The position numbers and the translations under genes are program-made. This document shows, piece after piece, positions 15,485 to 22,342 of a stretch of DNA of 64,000 nt (within the stretch, counting starts at the first letter, position 1; each line of letters begins with the position of its first letter). This stretch comes from Humibacter sp. RRB41 (GTDB lineage: Bacteria; Actinomycetota; Actinomycetes; Actinomycetales; Microbacteriaceae): NCBI RefSeq assembly GCF_022761015.1, contig NZ_JAKWJQ010000002.1:496001-560000 (forward strand), written 5' to 3'. The notes beneath the pieces were generated by a model that had not been told where the DNA came from, did no database searches, and saw nothing but the letters and a program-made list of their open reading frames with translations.

Positions 15485-15699
15485 CAGAACGGCTTCCAAC
15501 CGTTCGAGTGCGACGAGTACCGCGCAATGAGGTGCTCACCCGGAACCTCGGCCTTCACGCCGTGCTCCCACTCGATGAGGAACTTCCCCTCCGACCCCGT
15601 CATCCGCTGCGGCGCTTCGAGCACCTTCCGGACCTTGCCCCGCACGCGCCCCGTCGCCGCATCCGCGACGTTCGAGTGCACCTTCAATGCCAAGCTCAC
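15484..15699 (-). CDS. Hypothetical phage protein
   Basis: 71 residues from a GTG that overlaps the resolvase stop (GTGA) and follows GGGAGAA. It has a beta pattern (GKFLIEWEHGVKAEVPGEHL). The longer upstream reading lies inside the resolvase gene and is not used. Function unknown. Confidence 0.6.
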   Translation of the reverse strand: MSLALKVHSNVADAATGRVRGKVRKVLEAPQRMTGSEGKFLIEWEHGVKAEVPGEHLIARYSSHSNGWKPF

Positions 15700-16265
15700 G
15701 ACCGTTCTCCCTTCGCAATGGGCCAGTGCACGGCCCGCACACTGTCCCGCCCAGACGACGCGAACCCGCCGCCAAACTCGATGCCCAAATGCGCGGCGCC
15801 AATCGCCGCAAGGGCCGCCGCATCCGCGACGTCGTTGTTCCTGATCTCCCCCGCCGGGAACGCCCTGATGGCGGCCGCGAGCATCTCGTCCTTGCCAGCC
15901 CGACCATTCCCAGTCGCGAACTTCTTGAGCATCCCCGGCTGCACCACAGCGACCGGTGCGATCTGCTCCAGCCCGTGCACCAGCAGCCACCAGAACCCGG
16001 CCAGCATGTGCGTCATCTGGTTGTTCGACCCGTACGCCGGGCCCTCGATAACCACGAGAACGACAGTCGACTTCGAGGCGGCAGCTCCCAGCTCCACGCT
16101 GCGGACCACACCGATCGCCTGCCGACGCAACCGCTCCAGCCGAGCCGACAACGCGTCGCCCGCCGGCTTCGACTGCACACGGTCGAAGCGCTGCGTGTGC
16201 TCGCCCAGATGGACGACGCCGGTCGAACTGATCGACGGGTCAACCCCTGCCACCGCGGCGCTCAC
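15696..16265 (-). CDS. RuvC-like Holliday junction resolvase
   Basis: 189 residues from the GTG at 16265. The RNase-H fold motifs of RuvC are in order: AGVDPSISSTGVV with Asp9, VLVVIEGPAYG with Glu74, KKFATGNGRAGKDEM, and NNDVADAAALAAIG with Asp145 and Asp148. These acidic residues match the metal-binding set of RuvC. Phage RuvC-like enzymes cut branched DNA formed during replication and recombination, which fits the nearby exonuclease and RecT genes. Confidence 0.88.
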   Translation of the reverse strand: MSAAVAGVDPSISSTGVVHLGEHTQRFDRVQSKPAGDALSARLERLRRQAIGVVRSVELGAAASKSTVVLVVIEGPAYGSNNQMTHMLAGFWWLLVHGLEQIAPVAVVQPGMLKKFATGNGRAGKDEMLAAAIRAFPAGEIRNNDVADAAALAAIGAAHLGIEFGGGFASSGRDSVRAVHWPIAKGERS

Positions 16266-16558
16266 CGGACACTCCCGAACGGAAGCCACTCGAACAGATC
16301 ACGCAGCGCCATCTCCGCCTGCTCGCACTTCGTGCACGTCAGTAACTGACTCAGTCGACGTGCCCTCGCGGCAGCAACCAGGATCAGGTCGAAGCATCTC
16401 TGCGAGCACGCCGTCTCGACGCCGCACCGCAGGCAGCGGAAAACGCCCACCGCCGGCGCCTGGCACTCCGGCATGTCCGACGGATGCATTTCGCACGAGA
16501 GGTCAAAGTCGAGCAGTGAAAGAACGTCGACATCAGATGAGGCATCAGTCGTCGGCAT
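16262..16558 (-). CDS. Cys-rich phage protein
   Basis: 98 residues with several Cys pairs (FRCLRCGVETACSQRC, then LTCTKCEQAEM), so it probably binds zinc. It overlaps the resolvase gene as GTGA. No family was recognised. Confidence 0.65.
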   Translation of the reverse strand: MPTTDASSDVDVLSLLDFDLSCEMHPSDMPECQAPAVGVFRCLRCGVETACSQRCFDLILVAAARARRLSQLLTCTKCEQAEMALRDLFEWLPFGSVR

Positions 16559-16742
16559 CGTCGTCCTCCATCAGGAGACGCACACCGATCGCGATGACCA
16601 GGCAACCAAGTGCCACAGCCACGCACACCGTCAGCAGCCAAAGCCCCAGCACCGCGGACACGAGCATCCCGGCCAGCGAGGCGACGAACACTGACCACCA
16701 GACGACGCGGACGGTCAGGACTCCGCGCTCCTCGCGGCTCAC
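16545..16742 (-). CDS. 65-residue two-pass membrane protein
   Basis: Two hydrophobic stretches (about 10-32 and 34-54) end in an acidic tail (MEDDDADD). The GTG start overlaps the upstream stop as GTGA. Function unknown. It is one of several tiny membrane proteins in this early operon. Confidence 0.6.
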   Translation of the reverse strand: MSREERGVLTVRVVWWSVFVASLAGMLVSAVLGLWLLTVCVAVALGCLVIAIGVRLLMEDDDADD

Positions 16743-17266
16743 GACGCAACCGCCTCAGCGCCGACAAGCAGCGACGCCAACCTGTGCGCCACAAGCCCCG
16801 TCGCGAGCTCGTTCGCGTTATCCGCTTCCTGCTCGCGCGAGATCCGATTCAGACCGGCCATCACCGCATCGAAGTCCCGGCCACGCCACACCCGGAACGC
16901 CGACTCGATCAGCTCCCGATCGTCCTCGACGTACGCGTTCACCATCCGCAGATCGCCAGCCAACGGCTGCACCATCTTGATCGGATCGAACCCGTAACGC
17001 TCCCGATACGTCCTCGCGACCACCTTCGGGAACGAACCCATCGCATGCGCCAAACGCGCACCCCTCAAACCCTTCGCCGAGAGGAACTCCGCCAACTCGA
17101 GCGGCCGCATCTCCGACCGCTCGAAGACCGCCCTCGCCCGCTCCGCTAGCTCCCACTCCGGGACCAGCCCGCGAGCCTCCTGCAGCTCGCGCAGCATCTC
17201 CATTGCCTGCTTCACCGTGATCGCCCTTCGATCGATGTGATGTCTGATGGGGACCGCGGCCGACAT
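16739..17266 (-). CDS. Hypothetical early phage protein
   Basis: 175 residues from the ATG at 17266, which has no clear ribosome site. A GTG at 17215 preceded by GAAGGG would give 158 residues. It is helical, with LAEFLSAKGLRGARLAHAMG and MVQPLAGDLRMVNAYVEDD. It is the second gene of the leftward operon, where phages often encode regulators or antirepressors, but no motif supports that role here. Confidence 0.65.
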   Translation of the reverse strand: MSAAVPIRHHIDRRAITVKQAMEMLRELQEARGLVPEWELAERARAVFERSEMRPLELAEFLSAKGLRGARLAHAMGSFPKVVARTYRERYGFDPIKMVQPLAGDLRMVNAYVEDDRELIESAFRVWRGRDFDAVMAGLNRISREQEADNANELATGLVAHRLASLLVGAEAVAS

Positions 17267-17289
17267 GGGGGGATGCCGGCCACGGCCGT

Positions 17290-17565
17290 CTACGCCGCTC
17301 GCGCTCGATCAACCCGCTGTTCGTCACGCGCCGGGAAGAACCTCGCCACGTCCACGTCCCACGCGTCGGCAAGCCGAAGCAGCTCAGGACCCGTGAACGG
17401 GATGCGACCGAGGAACCGCTGATTGACTGACTGTCGAGAGATCTCGAGAACCGCTGCGACTGCCTTCTGGTCCTTGCGCTTCTCTGCTGCGATGCCACGC
17501 ACCCTGTCGGCAATCACTGTCAGCTCGTCCTGCATGTCCGCCACTGTGACAGGATTCCATGTCAT
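17290..17565 (-). CDS. Cro-like HTH regulator
   Basis: 91 residues with one XRE-type helix-turn-helix (IAAEKRKDQKAVAAVLEISR, then QSVNQRFLGRIPFTGPELLR), followed by LADAWDVDVARFFP as in many phage repressors. It is the first gene of the leftward lytic operon and is divergent from the repressor-like gene at 17669, the place where Cro is found in lambdoid-like phages. The first codons overlap a candidate operator. Other starts are possible at 17571 and 17535. Confidence 0.8.
   Translation of the reverse strand: MTWNPVTVADMQDELTVIADRVRGIAAEKRKDQKAVAAVLEISRQSVNQRFLGRIPFTGPELLRLADAWDVDVARFFPARDEQRVDRARAA
17547..17564. promoter_or_regulatory. Candidate operator inside the Cro-like gene start
   Basis: TGACAGGATTCCATGTCA has inverted TGACA/TGTCA ends around a GGATTCC core and overlaps the first codons of the Cro-like gene. 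The core recurs in the palindrome at 17620-17639 in the opposite orientation (GGAATCC). Confidence 0.4.
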
Positions 17566-17619
17566 GCGCAAGCAGCATTGACGCCGTGTCTCGCCGTCCT
17601 GACAGCTTCCCGTAGCAGA

Positions 17620-17639
17620 CTGTCGGGAATCCTTGACAG
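17620..17639. promoter_or_regulatory. Candidate operator over the repressor promoter
   Basis: CTGTCGGGAATCCTTGACAG is a CTGTC/GACAG palindrome with a 10-base centre. It covers the -35 box of the rightward promoter, so binding would control the repressor-like gene. A further GACAG half-site lies at 17601-17605. Confidence 0.5.
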
Positions 17640-17661
17640 AACGTCAGATAATCCGTACGCT
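17633..17661 (+). promoter_or_regulatory. Consensus promoter of the repressor-like gene
   Basis: A perfect -35 TTGACA (17633-17638), a 17-base spacer and a -10 TACGCT (17656-17661) end seven bases before the ATG at 17669. The transcript should therefore begin at or next to the start codon (leaderless). Confidence 0.75.
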
Positions 17662-17668
17662 CAGGTTC

Positions 17669-17998
17669 ATGACGAATGTAGTTCCAAGCACTACCGCAGA
17701 CGCCATCCAGCACGCACGTGCCGCACACCTTCGCGACCTCTTCGAGCCGTGGTCCCTCCGCAAGCTCGAGACACGCACGGGCATCGGACGCGGTGTCCTT
17801 GAGACCCGATTCAAGGGCACCACCGCACTCACGATGGCCGACATCGAGATCCTCGCGCCCGTCATCCGCATGGCCCCAGAAGAGCTCTTCGCCGAGCTAC
17901 TCGCGATCAATCCGGACAACAAAAAAGGCCCAGCCTCCGAAGAGACTGGGCCAAAGAAGCTCCCCGTGGTGGACTCGAACCACCAACCTGCCGGTTAA
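17669..17998 (+). CDS. Repressor-like HTH protein running into tRNA-Asn
   Basis: 109 residues from the ATG placed by the promoter. Residues about 15-65 form an XRE-like helix-turn-helix (LRDLFEPWSLRKLETRTGIG, then RGVLETRFKG). From about residue 84 the frame reads through the tRNA-Asn terminator, and from about 98 through the antisense of the tRNA itself (LPVVDSNHQPAG), stopping in the anticodon loop. Thus the gene's 3' end is made of attachment-site DNA. In mycobacteriophages BPs, Brujita and Charlie, attP lies inside the repressor gene and integration changes the repressor C-terminus. The same layout, with no integrase beside the tRNA, is seen here. Whether the viral form differs cannot be told from this window. 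Confidence 0.8.
   Translation: MTNVVPSTTADAIQHARAAHLRDLFEPWSLRKLETRTGIGRGVLETRFKGTTALTMADIEILAPVIRMAPEELFAELLAINPDNKKGPASEETGPKKLPVVDSNHQPAG
17921..17952 (-). terminator. Intrinsic terminator of tRNA-Asn
   Basis: On the minus strand GGCCCAG pairs with CTGGGCC (17927-17933 with 17946-17952), followed by a run of six T. It lies eight bases past the tRNA 3' end. The same bases are read as codons of the repressor-like gene on the plus strand. Confidence 0.85.
17960..17998. other. Probable attachment-site core
   Basis: Phage and island integration into tRNA genes normally recombines within the 3' half, between the anticodon loop and the 3' end, so that the tRNA stays intact. The prophage lies on the 3' side of this tRNA, so this stretch is the expected core. 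The second copy must lie left of the window. The exact limits are inferred. Confidence 0.55.
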
Positions 17999-18032
17999 CA
18001 GCCGGCTGCTCTGCCAATTGAGCTAACGAGGA
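17960..18032 (-). tRNA. tRNA-Asn(GTT)
   Basis: 73 bases without an encoded CCA. The acceptor stem TCCTCGT pairs with ACGGGGA (one T-G wobble), the D arm holds TAGCTCAATTGGCAGAGCA, the anticodon loop is CTGTTAA (GTT), and the T arm holds GGTTCGAGTCC. The discriminator base is G. The prophage adjoins its 3' side. Confidence 0.95.
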
Positions 18033-18117
18033 TCGCCCGTGCGGGCTCCCCTACTTTACCAAAGCGCGCGCAGGGTACAAATCGAGTCGGCGGCGGCGCG
18101 GCGCGGCGCTTTGCGCG

Positions 18118-18933
18118 CTATTCGCTGAGGCGAAGAGCCGCGGCCAGTCGCGCGACGTACGGGTGGGTCGGCGCGGTGAAGACATCCTGCATCGTGCCGT
18201 AGCCGACGAGCGATCCGGACTGCAGAACGGCGACGGTGGCCGTCGCATTGCGCAGCACCCTGGCGTCGTGGCTGACGATCACAGCGGCGAAATCGTGCAG
18301 CCCGTGCAGCTGCGCCAGCAGATCGACGACCGAGTCGCGCACGGTGACGTCGATGCCGGCGGTCGGCTCGTCGGCGACGAGCAACGCCGGGTCGAGCACG
18401 AGTGCCCTGGCGATCGCGACGCGCTGTCGCTGGCCACCGCTGAGTTCGTACGGATATTTGTCCAGCACGCCGAGCGGAAGGTGAACGGCATCGAGCATCG
18501 ATGCGCTCCTAACGCCCGCGTCGCGACGGCTGAAGTGCTTGTCGCGCTCGAAGATCGGGCCGGCCACCAGCTCTGCGACGGTGGAGGTGCGATCCAGGCG
18601 CGTGCCGGCATCCTGCTGCAAATAGCCGACGTGGAAGGTCAGTCGATCGCGATCACGAGCCTTCAGCTTGCGGATCGAATAGCCCATCACCGTGGCATCT
18701 CCGCCCGTGATGCGCGGAGACGCACCGCCGTCCGCACCCGCGTTGGCGGAGATGATGCGGGCGAGGGTGCTCTTGCCCGACCCGCTCTCGCCGAGGATGC
18801 CGAGCACCTCGCCCGGCTTCACGCGAAGGCTGATGCCGCGCAGGGCGACGCATCCTGCCGATGCGCCGTGCGGCGGGTATTCAGCAGAAATGTCACTGAG
18901 TACGATCGGGTCGCGGAATTTCTGGGCGGTCAT
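18118..18933 (-). CDS. ABC transporter ATP-binding protein, Dpp/Opp type
   Basis: 271 residues with all ABC motifs: Walker A GESGSGKST (48-56), Q-loop at Gln106, signature LSGGQRQR (164-171), Walker B LLVADEP (184-190) and a H-loop His in IVSHDARV. The MQDVFTAPTHPYVARLAAAL end is typical of peptide/nickel importer ATPases (DppD/DppF). No permease or binding-protein gene is adjacent in the window: a tRNA and prophage lie downstream and dnaG upstream. Its partners may be elsewhere or may have been split off by the insertion. Confidence 0.85.
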   Translation of the reverse strand: MTAQKFRDPIVLSDISAEYPPHGASAGCVALRGISLRVKPGEVLGILGESGSGKSTLARIISANAGADGGASPRITGGDATVMGYSIRKLKARDRDRLTFHVGYLQQDAGTRLDRTSTVAELVAGPIFERDKHFSRRDAGVRSASMLDAVHLPLGVLDKYPYELSGGQRQRVAIARALVLDPALLVADEPTAGIDVTVRDSVVDLLAQLHGLHDFAAVIVSHDARVLRNATATVAVLQSGSLVGYGTMQDVFTAPTHPYVARLAAALRLSE

Positions 18934-18985
18934 ACCGTGACTCCGAGGTGCATGACCGACAGCTTATTCGCGCGGTCGGCCGCCT

Positions 18986-20878
18986 TCACTCTCCGCGCAG
19001 GCGAGCCCTCTGTTGATCGATCTCGAGTAGCTCACGCTGAACGGCGGAGTAGGCCTCACGGTCCGCCGGATCTGCACGCTGCAGCCTGCCGAGGGCTGTC
19101 GCCTTGCGCCGCAGCAGCTCGCGATCGAGAAGTGACGCCACCACCGAGGTCGAGAACAACGCGGCACCGGCCTCGTCCCTCGCGGGGATCGGCGCGACGC
19201 TCAGCTGTCGAACCAGGTCGACGAACGGGGGCGGCACATCGTTCGTGATGCGGTCCACCCAGCCGGGGCCGGTGTACTGGTCGATGTTCGCGGCGATCGC
19301 GTCGCGCACGACGGCGAGGGACGCATTGGAGAAGGATGCCTGCACCAGCGCGCCGACGCGCTCGGCCTGCACGTGCTGCGGATACTGCAGCACCGCCATC
19401 AGTGCGTCGCGTTCGAGCCTGGTCGCAGGGTCGGAGCCGATGTTCGCGAGAGACGCGGCCGGCTCCGCCCGTTGTGCCCCGTCTGTGCCGTCGCGACGCG
19501 CCTCACCAGACGTGCGCTCATCCTGCCCCGGCCGGCCGGTACGGCCGCTCTGAGTCTGTCGGGCGGCCTGCTGGACCGCCTGCTGCACCTCGCCGAGTTC
19601 GGAGCCGAGCATGCGCGTGAGCTGCCGCGTGTAGCCGGGCCGCAGCGCAGGATCGCGAATGCCCGCCACGATCGGTGCGCACTCGCGGAGCGCTGCGACA
19701 CGTCCTTCGACCGTCTCGAGGTCGTACTTGCCGAGCGCCTGCCTGATCACGAATTCGAACATCGGCCGCTTCGAGTCGATCATGTGCTGCACCGCGGCAT
19801 CGCCTTGCTTGAGGCGCAGGTCGCACGGGTCGAGACCCTCGGGTCCGACCGCCACATACGTCTGCGCGGCGAATCGCTGTTCCTCGCCGAACGCACGCAA
19901 CGCCGCCTTCTGGCCTGCGTCATCCGGGTCGAAGGTGAAGACGACCTCGCCGATGCCGCTGTCGTCGCCGAGCACCCTGCGCAGCACCTTGATGTGGTCG
20001 ACGCCGAACGAGGTGCCGCACGTGGCGACCGCGGTGCCGACGCCTGCGAGATGGCAGGCCATCACATCCGTGTAGCCCTCCACCACCACGACGCGGTGCG
20101 AACGCGAGATCTCACGTTTGGCGAGATCGAGCCCGTAGAGCACCTGTGCCTTGTGGTAGACCGGCGTCTCCGGGGTGTTCAGGTACTTCGGGCCCTTGTC
20201 GTCGTCGAACAACCGCCTGGCGCCGAACCCGACGGTCTGTCCTGTGACGTCGCGAATCGGCCAGATGACGCGCCCCCTGAAGCGGTCGTACGCGCTGCCG
20301 CGCTCGCCCGTCGAGACCAGTCCGGATGCCGCAAGCTCCTCCGCGGTGAAACCTCTGCCCCGCAGGTGGGAGCCGAGCGAGTCCCAGGTGTTCGGCGCGT
20401 AGCCGACGCCGAAGCGCTCGGCCGCCCCTGGGTCGAAACCGCGCTCGCCGAGGAAGCGGCGGCCGGCATCCGCGTCTGATGCGCCGAGCCGCTCCCGGAA
20501 GAACTCCTCTGCTGCGGCGTTGGCGGCGATCAGGCGCGCCCGGTTGCCGGTCTCGGCAGCTGCCGGACCGCCATCCTCGTAATGCAGCGTGTAGCCGAGT
20601 CGGCCCGCAAGGCGTTCGACCGCCTCGCCGAACGTGACGTGATCCATCTTCTGCAGGAACTCGTAGACGTCGCCGCCCTCGCCGCATCCGAAGCAGTGAT
20701 AGAGCCCCACCTGCGGGCGCACGTTGAAACTCGGGCTTCGCTCGTCGTGGAAGGGGCAGAGGCCCTTCAGCGACCCGACGCCCGCCGGCTTGAGGGCGAC
20801 ATAGTCGCCGACGATGTCGGCGATGTTCGTTCTGGCCTTGACCTCTTCGACATCGCTCTGTCGAATCCGGCCTGCCAT
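18986..20878 (-). CDS. dnaG: DNA primase
   Basis: 630 residues from the ATG at 20878. The N-terminal CHC2 zinc site is intact (C41, H44, C62, C65 in CPFHDERSPSF and YHCFGCGEGGD). The central catalytic core has the TOPRIM motif VVVVEGYTDVMA and the later FTFDPDDAGQKAALRAF. The C-terminal region, after a Gln/Arg-rich linker, is the helicase-binding domain. It makes the RNA primers for chromosome replication. It is the last gene of a dus-dgt-dnaG run. Confidence 0.96.
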   Translation of the reverse strand: MAGRIRQSDVEEVKARTNIADIVGDYVALKPAGVGSLKGLCPFHDERSPSFNVRPQVGLYHCFGCGEGGDVYEFLQKMDHVTFGEAVERLAGRLGYTLHYEDGGPAAAETGNRARLIAANAAAEEFFRERLGASDADAGRRFLGERGFDPGAAERFGVGYAPNTWDSLGSHLRGRGFTAEELAASGLVSTGERGSAYDRFRGRVIWPIRDVTGQTVGFGARRLFDDDKGPKYLNTPETPVYHKAQVLYGLDLAKREISRSHRVVVVEGYTDVMACHLAGVGTAVATCGTSFGVDHIKVLRRVLGDDSGIGEVVFTFDPDDAGQKAALRAFGEEQRFAAQTYVAVGPEGLDPCDLRLKQGDAAVQHMIDSKRPMFEFVIRQALGKYDLETVEGRVAALRECAPIVAGIRDPALRPGYTRQLTRMLGSELGEVQQAVQQAARQTQSGRTGRPGQDERTSGEARRDGTDGAQRAEPAASLANIGSDPATRLERDALMAVLQYPQHVQAERVGALVQASFSNASLAVVRDAIAANIDQYTGPGWVDRITNDVPPPFVDLVRQLSVAPIPARDEAGAALFSTSVVASLLDRELLRRKATALGRLQRADPADREAYSAVQRELLEIDQQRARLRGE

Positions 20879-21034
20879 GGCGACGAGTCTACTGACGCTG
20901 CCCCACCACTCTGCGCGAGCCGGAGGCCTGGGGATGAAGCGGAAGCATGTGAAGGGCGAGACGCTCTGCGAGGCGGAGGCCATACGGGCGCCGTACTCGG
21001 CCAAGCTTCCGGTCGACGCCGGCGCGCAAAAGGT

Positions 21035-22342
21035 CTAGCGGCACAGCCTCTCGAACCAGGCGATGGCCGACTGGTCGGTGAGGCTGGCCACCTGATCGAC
21101 GACCGCCCGCTTGCGCTCCGCGTCGTCGGATGCCTGGCGCCAGTCCTCCGCGAAGCCCGGATCGAGCTCGTCCTCGCCCGACGCCAGCAGTACGTCTGCG
21201 AGCTCGGAGAGCATTGTGCGCTGCCTGGCGTAGATCGGCTGCCTGGTGTTGCGCGACATCACGAACGTCGCGACGATGCCCTTGAGCACCGCGATCTCGG
21301 CCTGGATCTCGCGGGGGACGACGACATCGGCGCCGAACCTGATCAGGCTGCCGTGCGGGTGTGCGTCGCGGGTGGCGCGGGCGGACGCTACGGCGAACCG
21401 ACCGATCAGCTGACTGGTCAGGTTCTTGAGTCGCGCCTGGGCACGACGCGAGCCGTCCCAGGTGTCGAGCCAGGCATCCAGGTTGTCGAGGCGATCGAAG
21501 GCCGCGATCAGCTCGTCGTGGCGTACCTCGCCGCCGATCCACTCGTACATCGAGCCGACGAGGTTGTCGTGGTCGACACGGCTGCTCAACGCCGCGACGT
21601 CGATGTAGCCGTTCACGACGGCATCCTCGAAGTCGTGCACCGAGTAGGCGATGTCGTCGGAAAGATCCATCACCTGCGCCTCGATGCAGCGTGCGCGCTC
21701 GGGGGCACCGTCGCGGAGCCAGTGGAAAGCTGGCTCGTCGTCGGAGTAGAAGCCGAATTTGGCGCGGCCGCTCGGGTCTGCGACCGACGATGATGCGGGC
21801 CACGGATACTTGCAGCTCGCGTCGAGGCTCGCCCTTGTCAGGTTGAGCCCATACGGATGCCCGTCAGCCCCGAACACCTTCGGCTCGAGTCGGGTCAGCA
21901 GCCTCAGTGTCTGTGCGTTGCCTTCGAAGCCGCCGATGTCTGTCGCCCATTCGGACAACGCTCGCTCACCGTTGTGGCCGAACGGCGGGTGCCCGATGTC
22001 GTGCGCCAGGCACGCGGTGTCGACCACGTCGGGATCGAGTCCGAGGCTGGACGCCAGTTCGCGCCCGACCTGAGCTACTTCGAGCGAGTGCGTGAGCCGG
22101 TTGCGGGCGAAGTCGAGCCCGGCGGCCGGAGACAGCACCTGCGTCTTCGCGGCGAGACGGCGCAGCGCGCTGGAGTGCACGAGACGAGCTCGGTCTCTCG
22201 CGAAGTCGCTACGCCTGGTCGAGTGCTGCTCGGGAAGCCAGCGTTCTCTGTCGAATTCGGTGTAGCCGGCCTGTTCGGCCGATCGGTTGTGGTGCTCCTG
22301 GCCTGGCACGGCATCGTGGGTGCCGTCGATGTCAGCCGCCAC
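21035..22342 (-). CDS. dgt: Deoxyguanosinetriphosphate triphosphohydrolase-like protein
   Basis: 435 residues with the HD-domain metal ligands in order: SRRSDFARD-type entry, RLTHSLEVAQV, then CLAHDIGHPPFGHNGE, and VMDLSDDIAYSVHD. This is the standard actinobacterial Dgt-like protein, which hydrolyses dNTPs to deoxynucleosides and triphosphate. Its ATG overlaps the end of the dus gene by 11 bases, and dnaG follows after 156 bases, so the three are probably co-transcribed. Confidence 0.92.
   Translation of the reverse strand: MAADIDGTHDAVPGQEHHNRSAEQAGYTEFDRERWLPEQHSTRRSDFARDRARLVHSSALRRLAAKTQVLSPAAGLDFARNRLTHSLEVAQVGRELASSLGLDPDVVDTACLAHDIGHPPFGHNGERALSEWATDIGGFEGNAQTLRLLTRLEPKVFGADGHPYGLNLTRASLDASCKYPWPASSSVADPSGRAKFGFYSDDEPAFHWLRDGAPERARCIEAQVMDLSDDIAYSVHDFEDAVVNGYIDVAALSSRVDHDNLVGSMYEWIGGEVRHDELIAAFDRLDNLDAWLDTWDGSRRAQARLKNLTSQLIGRFAVASARATRDAHPHGSLIRFGADVVVPREIQAEIAVLKGIVATFVMSRNTRQPIYARQRTMLSELADVLLASGEDELDPGFAEDWRQASDDAERKRAVVDQVASLTDQSAIAWFERLCR

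Larger units (their letters stand above)
1..17998. mobile_element. Right part of a prophage integrated at tRNA-Asn
   Basis: A nearly continuous leftward run of small overlapping genes includes RecT, a YqaJ-type exonuclease, a RuvC-like resolvase, a phage helicase and initiator, an HNH protein and a DNA methyltransferase. At the right end sits a divergent pair of HTH genes (Cro-like leftward, repressor-like rightward) that abuts the 3' half of tRNA-Asn. Beyond the tRNA only host genes are found. The left end lies outside the window: the first gene is cut and no integrase, terminase, capsid, tail or lysis gene is seen, so this is only the lysogeny, replication and recombination half. The element probably has a siphophage-like layout, but this is inferred. 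Confidence 0.9.

Noticed and set aside
17633-17668. Extended N-terminus of the repressor-like gene
   Set aside because: The upstream part covers the -35 and -10 boxes, so translation cannot begin there on the predicted transcript.
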